From JAMBLL01 sp964460075 (GTDB taxonomy: Bacteria > Actinomycetota > Acidimicrobiia > Spongiisociales > UBA5794), in the NCBI GenBank assembly GCA_964460075.1, contig CAYWPC010000014.1, positions 1 through 63,992 on the forward strand: a stretch of DNA of 63,992 nt, written 5' to 3'. Shown piece after piece: positions 61,912 through 63,992 of this stretch (position 1 is the first letter of the stretch; every line of letters begins with the position of its first letter). The position numbers and the translations under genes are program-made. The notes under the pieces are model-generated. The model did not search any database, was not told the origin of the DNA, and saw only the letters and a list, made by a program, of their open reading frames with translations.

Positions 61912-63812
61912 CAGAGAAGAAGAGCTGGACGGACAGGCTGTCGGAGACGCTAGACAAGGCCTCGGCCGCAGCGACGGAGGCTTGGGAGAACACAGCTGAG
62001 TCGAGAAAGAAGGCATGGGAGAAGACGAAGGCTGCAGCGGCGAGTGCGTCCGAAGTCATCGACGAGAGTGTCGAGGAAGCGAAACGCGCCTACAGGGAAG
62101 ATGACGACATAGCTGGGTCGCATGTCGTGGGCGACATCTCAGCTTTCGACTATGGAACGGGTCCAAGGACGGTGAGAGCCCCGACAGGGTCAACCCTCCA
62201 CACCAAGGGGTGGCTTCAGGAAGCCGTGCTGCGATGCCTACTCAACAATCTCGATCCCGACGTTGCCGAGATGCCGCTCGATCTTGTCGTCTATGGCGGT
62301 AGAGGCAAGGCAGCACGCAACTGGGAATCTTTCGATGCGATCGTGCGGTCGTTGACCGAGCTCGAGGCCGATGAGACGCTACTCATCCAGTCGGGTAAAC
62401 CTGTCGGCAGGTTCCGCACTCACGAGATGGCGCCGAGAGTGCTCATTGCCAACTCGAATCTTGTACCGGACTGGGCGAGTTGGCAGAACTTCTGGGATCT
62501 CGAAGACGCCGGCCTGATGATGTATGGCCAGATGACGGCAGGATCGTGGATTTACATTGGCACCCAGGGCATCTTGCAAGGCACCTACCAGACGTTTGTC
62601 GCCATTGCGGACAAGCGGTTTGATGGGAGCCTCCGTGGCACCCTGACCCTAACCGCAGGTCTTGGAGGCATGGGTGGCGCTCAGCCGCTCGCCGTCACCA
62701 TGAACGATGGCGTGTGCCTAGCGGTCGACGTCGATGCGGATCGGATCGCGAAGCGGATCGAGACTGGCTACCTCGACGAGTTCGCCCCCAATCTCGACGA
62801 TGCGGTCGAACGAGCGCTTGCAGCGAAGGCCAACAAAGAGGCGATCTCGATTGGTGTTGTGGGCAACGCTGCAGAGGTGTTCGGAGAGCTACTCGATCGT
62901 AACGTTCCTGTCGATATCGTCACCGATCAGACATCTGCTCACGACCCGCTGTATGGCTACGTCCCTGTCGGTTACACGTTGGACGAGGCGACGGCACTAC
63001 GTGTCGAGGAGCCGGAGGAGTACGTCGAGCGTGCTCGAGCATCGATGGCGAGACATTGTGCAGCGATGGTCGCATGGCAGGAAGCTGGCGCCGAGGTATT
63101 CGACTATGGCAACAACCTTCGAGGGGAGGCAGTCGAGGGCGGGTTCGAGAACGCGTTCGCGTATCCGGGGTTCGTCCCCGCATACATCCGCGAGCTCTTT
63201 TGCGAGGGTCTCGGGCCGTTTCGCTGGATTGCTCTCTCTGGCGACCCCGCCGACATCAAGGTCACCGACGATGCGCTTCGCGAGCTCTTCCCAAGCAACA
63301 CATCACTCATGAAGTGGTTGGACATGGCGGAGGAGCGTGTGGAGTTTCAAGGGCTCCCTGCTCGGATTTGTTGGCTCGGCTACGGCGAGCGGCACAGGGC
63401 TGGACTCGCTTTCAACGACCTTGTGCGAGAGGGGAAGGTGAAGGCTCCGATCGTGATAGGGAGAGATCATCTCGACTCCGGATCGGTAGCGTCCCCGTAC
63501 CGTGAGACCGAGGCTATGGCAGACGGAAGCGATGCAGTGGCTGACTGGCCGATCCTCAACGCACTCTTGAACACGGCATCGGGAGCAGCATGGGTGGCAG
63601 TACATCACGGTGGCGGCGTCGGGATGGGCAAGTCGATTCACGCCGGTGCGCAGGTCGTAGCCGACGGGACACCGGAGGCTGCACTGAGAATTGAGCGGGT
63701 GTTGACGAACGATCCCGGTATGGGCGTCATCCGGCACGTCGACGCCGGATACGACAGGGCGATGAGCGTTGCGAGCGAACGCGGCGTGATCATCCCGATG
63801 CGAGATGACTGA
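61908..63812 (+). CDS. hutU: Urocanate hydratase with an N-terminal amphipathic extension
   Basis: A 634-residue protein. The urocanase proper begins near residue 84 (GTGPRTVRAPTGSTLHTKGWLQEAVLR) and has normal length to the end. The NAD site GRGKAARNWESF-GGMGGAQPLAV region and the signature FCEGLGPFRWIALSGDPADI (near 427-446, catalytic Cys) are intact. Before it lie about 80 extra residues: an Ala/Lys/Glu-rich amphipathic helix (residues 5-63) resembling LEA/YtxH-like coil sequences. It converts urocanate to imidazolone propionate. The start overlaps hutH by four bases. hutI and hutG are not in the window. Confidence 0.92.
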   Translation: MTEKKSWTDRLSETLDKASAAATEAWENTAESRKKAWEKTKAAAASASEVIDESVEEAKRAYREDDDIAGSHVVGDISAFDYGTGPRTVRAPTGSTLHTKGWLQEAVLRCLLNNLDPDVAEMPLDLVVYGGRGKAARNWESFDAIVRSLTELEADETLLIQSGKPVGRFRTHEMAPRVLIANSNLVPDWASWQNFWDLEDAGLMMYGQMTAGSWIYIGTQGILQGTYQTFVAIADKRFDGSLRGTLTLTAGLGGMGGAQPLAVTMNDGVCLAVDVDADRIAKRIETGYLDEFAPNLDDAVERALAAKANKEAISIGVVGNAAEVFGELLDRNVPVDIVTDQTSAHDPLYGYVPVGYTLDEATALRVEEPEEYVERARASMARHCAAMVAWQEAGAEVFDYGNNLRGEAVEGGFENAFAYPGFVPAYIRELFCEGLGPFRWIALSGDPADIKVTDDALRELFPSNTSLMKWLDMAEERVEFQGLPARICWLGYGERHRAGLAFNDLVREGKVKAPIVIGRDHLDSGSVASPYRETEAMADGSDAVADWPILNALLNTASGAAWVAVHHGGGVGMGKSIHAGAQVVADGTPEAALRIERVLTNDPGMGVIRHVDAGYDRAMSVASERGVIIPMRDD

Positions 63813-63847
63813 CGTGTGTGCAAGGAAGACCGTACCCCTGTCAAGGT

Positions 63848-63902
63848 GGACGGCGGGTGAGTTTTTGTGTGGTGTTGCGGGTGAGTTGTCTTGGTGGGTG
63901 GC
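63848..63902. repeat. 55-bp direct repeat, copy 1
   Basis: A G/T-rich 55-bp sequence beginning GGACGGCGGGTGAG and ending GGTGGGTGGC, repeated exactly at 63938-63992. The period is 90 bp. Seventeen bases upstream of each copy are also similar (14 of 17), so the full unit is longer than 55. Confidence 0.9.
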
Positions 63903-63937
63903 GGGTCAGGGTGGAGGGTTTGTCCCCCTTTCTAGGG

Positions 63938-63992
63938 GGACGGCGGGTGAGTTTTTGTGTGGTGTTGCGGGTGAGTTGTCTTGGTGGGTGGC
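63938..63992. repeat. 55-bp direct repeat, copy 2, at the window edge
   Basis: Identical to copy 1 and runs to the last base, so the array may continue. A 7-bp palindrome (GTCCCCC / GGGGGAC) with a 6-base loop overlaps its left end at 63922-63941. Confidence 0.9.

Noticed and set aside
63848..63992. CRISPR array
   Set aside because: Only two copies, 55 bp long, not palindromic in the usual way, and one 35-bp spacer that itself holds a hairpin. No cas gene nearby.

Overview
The window reads as a chromosomal stretch of a high-GC actinobacterium, probably aerobic. An Acidimicrobiia-like origin is my inference. It rests on the base composition, a cutinase-family esterase, a deazaflavin-type DUF385 protein, a 180-kDa-type NAD-glutamate dehydrogenase, a PaaABCDE phenylacetyl-CoA epoxidase operon and frequent leaderless starts (TANNNT, 6-7 nt, start codon). 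I saw no rRNA, tRNA, prophage or CRISPR array. Two runs of exactly 100 N lie inside Thr-rich tandem repeats and look like unresolved assembly gaps. A 55-bp direct repeat sits at the right edge.

Layout. 1-8.4 kb: a secreted Asp-rich protein, a DUF385 protein, a cutinase, a flavodoxin, then a minus-strand series of tryptophanase, acyltransferase, VanW-like wall protein and an ABM-fold protein. 8.5-18 kb: a VC1184-type PLP enzyme, an NTF2-like lipoprotein-sized anchored protein, an unusually long one-chain pyruvate:ferredoxin oxidoreductase and a UvrD/PcrA helicase. 18-20.5 kb: a GrdB/PrdB-like gene interrupted by an in-frame UGA, divergent from a metallo-beta-lactamase-fold gene and followed by a small membrane protein. 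20.6-29.7 kb: NAD-glutamate dehydrogenase and the paaABCDE-tetR operon. 29.9-43.6 kb: DoxX, ComB-like phosphatase, haloalkane dehalogenase, Yip1 protein, flippase-like protein, SDR, an OmpR/histidine kinase pair, a hemerythrin/DUF2249/NnrS-like set, a secreted EF-hand-like protein, glycerate 2-kinase, HMG-CoA lyase with a Dabb protein, and a flavin reductase. 43.6-50.6 kb: aldehyde dehydrogenase with a lipocalin-like partner, two membrane-anchored proteins, and the TldD/TldE pair. 50.7-57.7 kb: thioredoxin and a complete System I cytochrome c maturation operon. 57.8-63.8 kb: aminopeptidase N and hutH-hutU.

The genes together describe an amino-acid and aromatic-acid degrading heterotroph (tryptophanase, glutamate dehydrogenase, HutH/HutU, HMG-CoA lyase, phenylacetate ring epoxidation) with c-type cytochromes and protection against nitrosative stress.

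The most interesting point is at 18086-19075. Two adjacent reading frames in the same phase, separated by one UGA, join into one GrdB/PrdB-like protein with a U-P-V-C motif. A hairpin with a GGUC apical loop follows the UGA at the right distance for a bacterial SECIS element. I read this as a selenoprotein gene, not a pseudogene, which implies that this organism uses selenocysteine.
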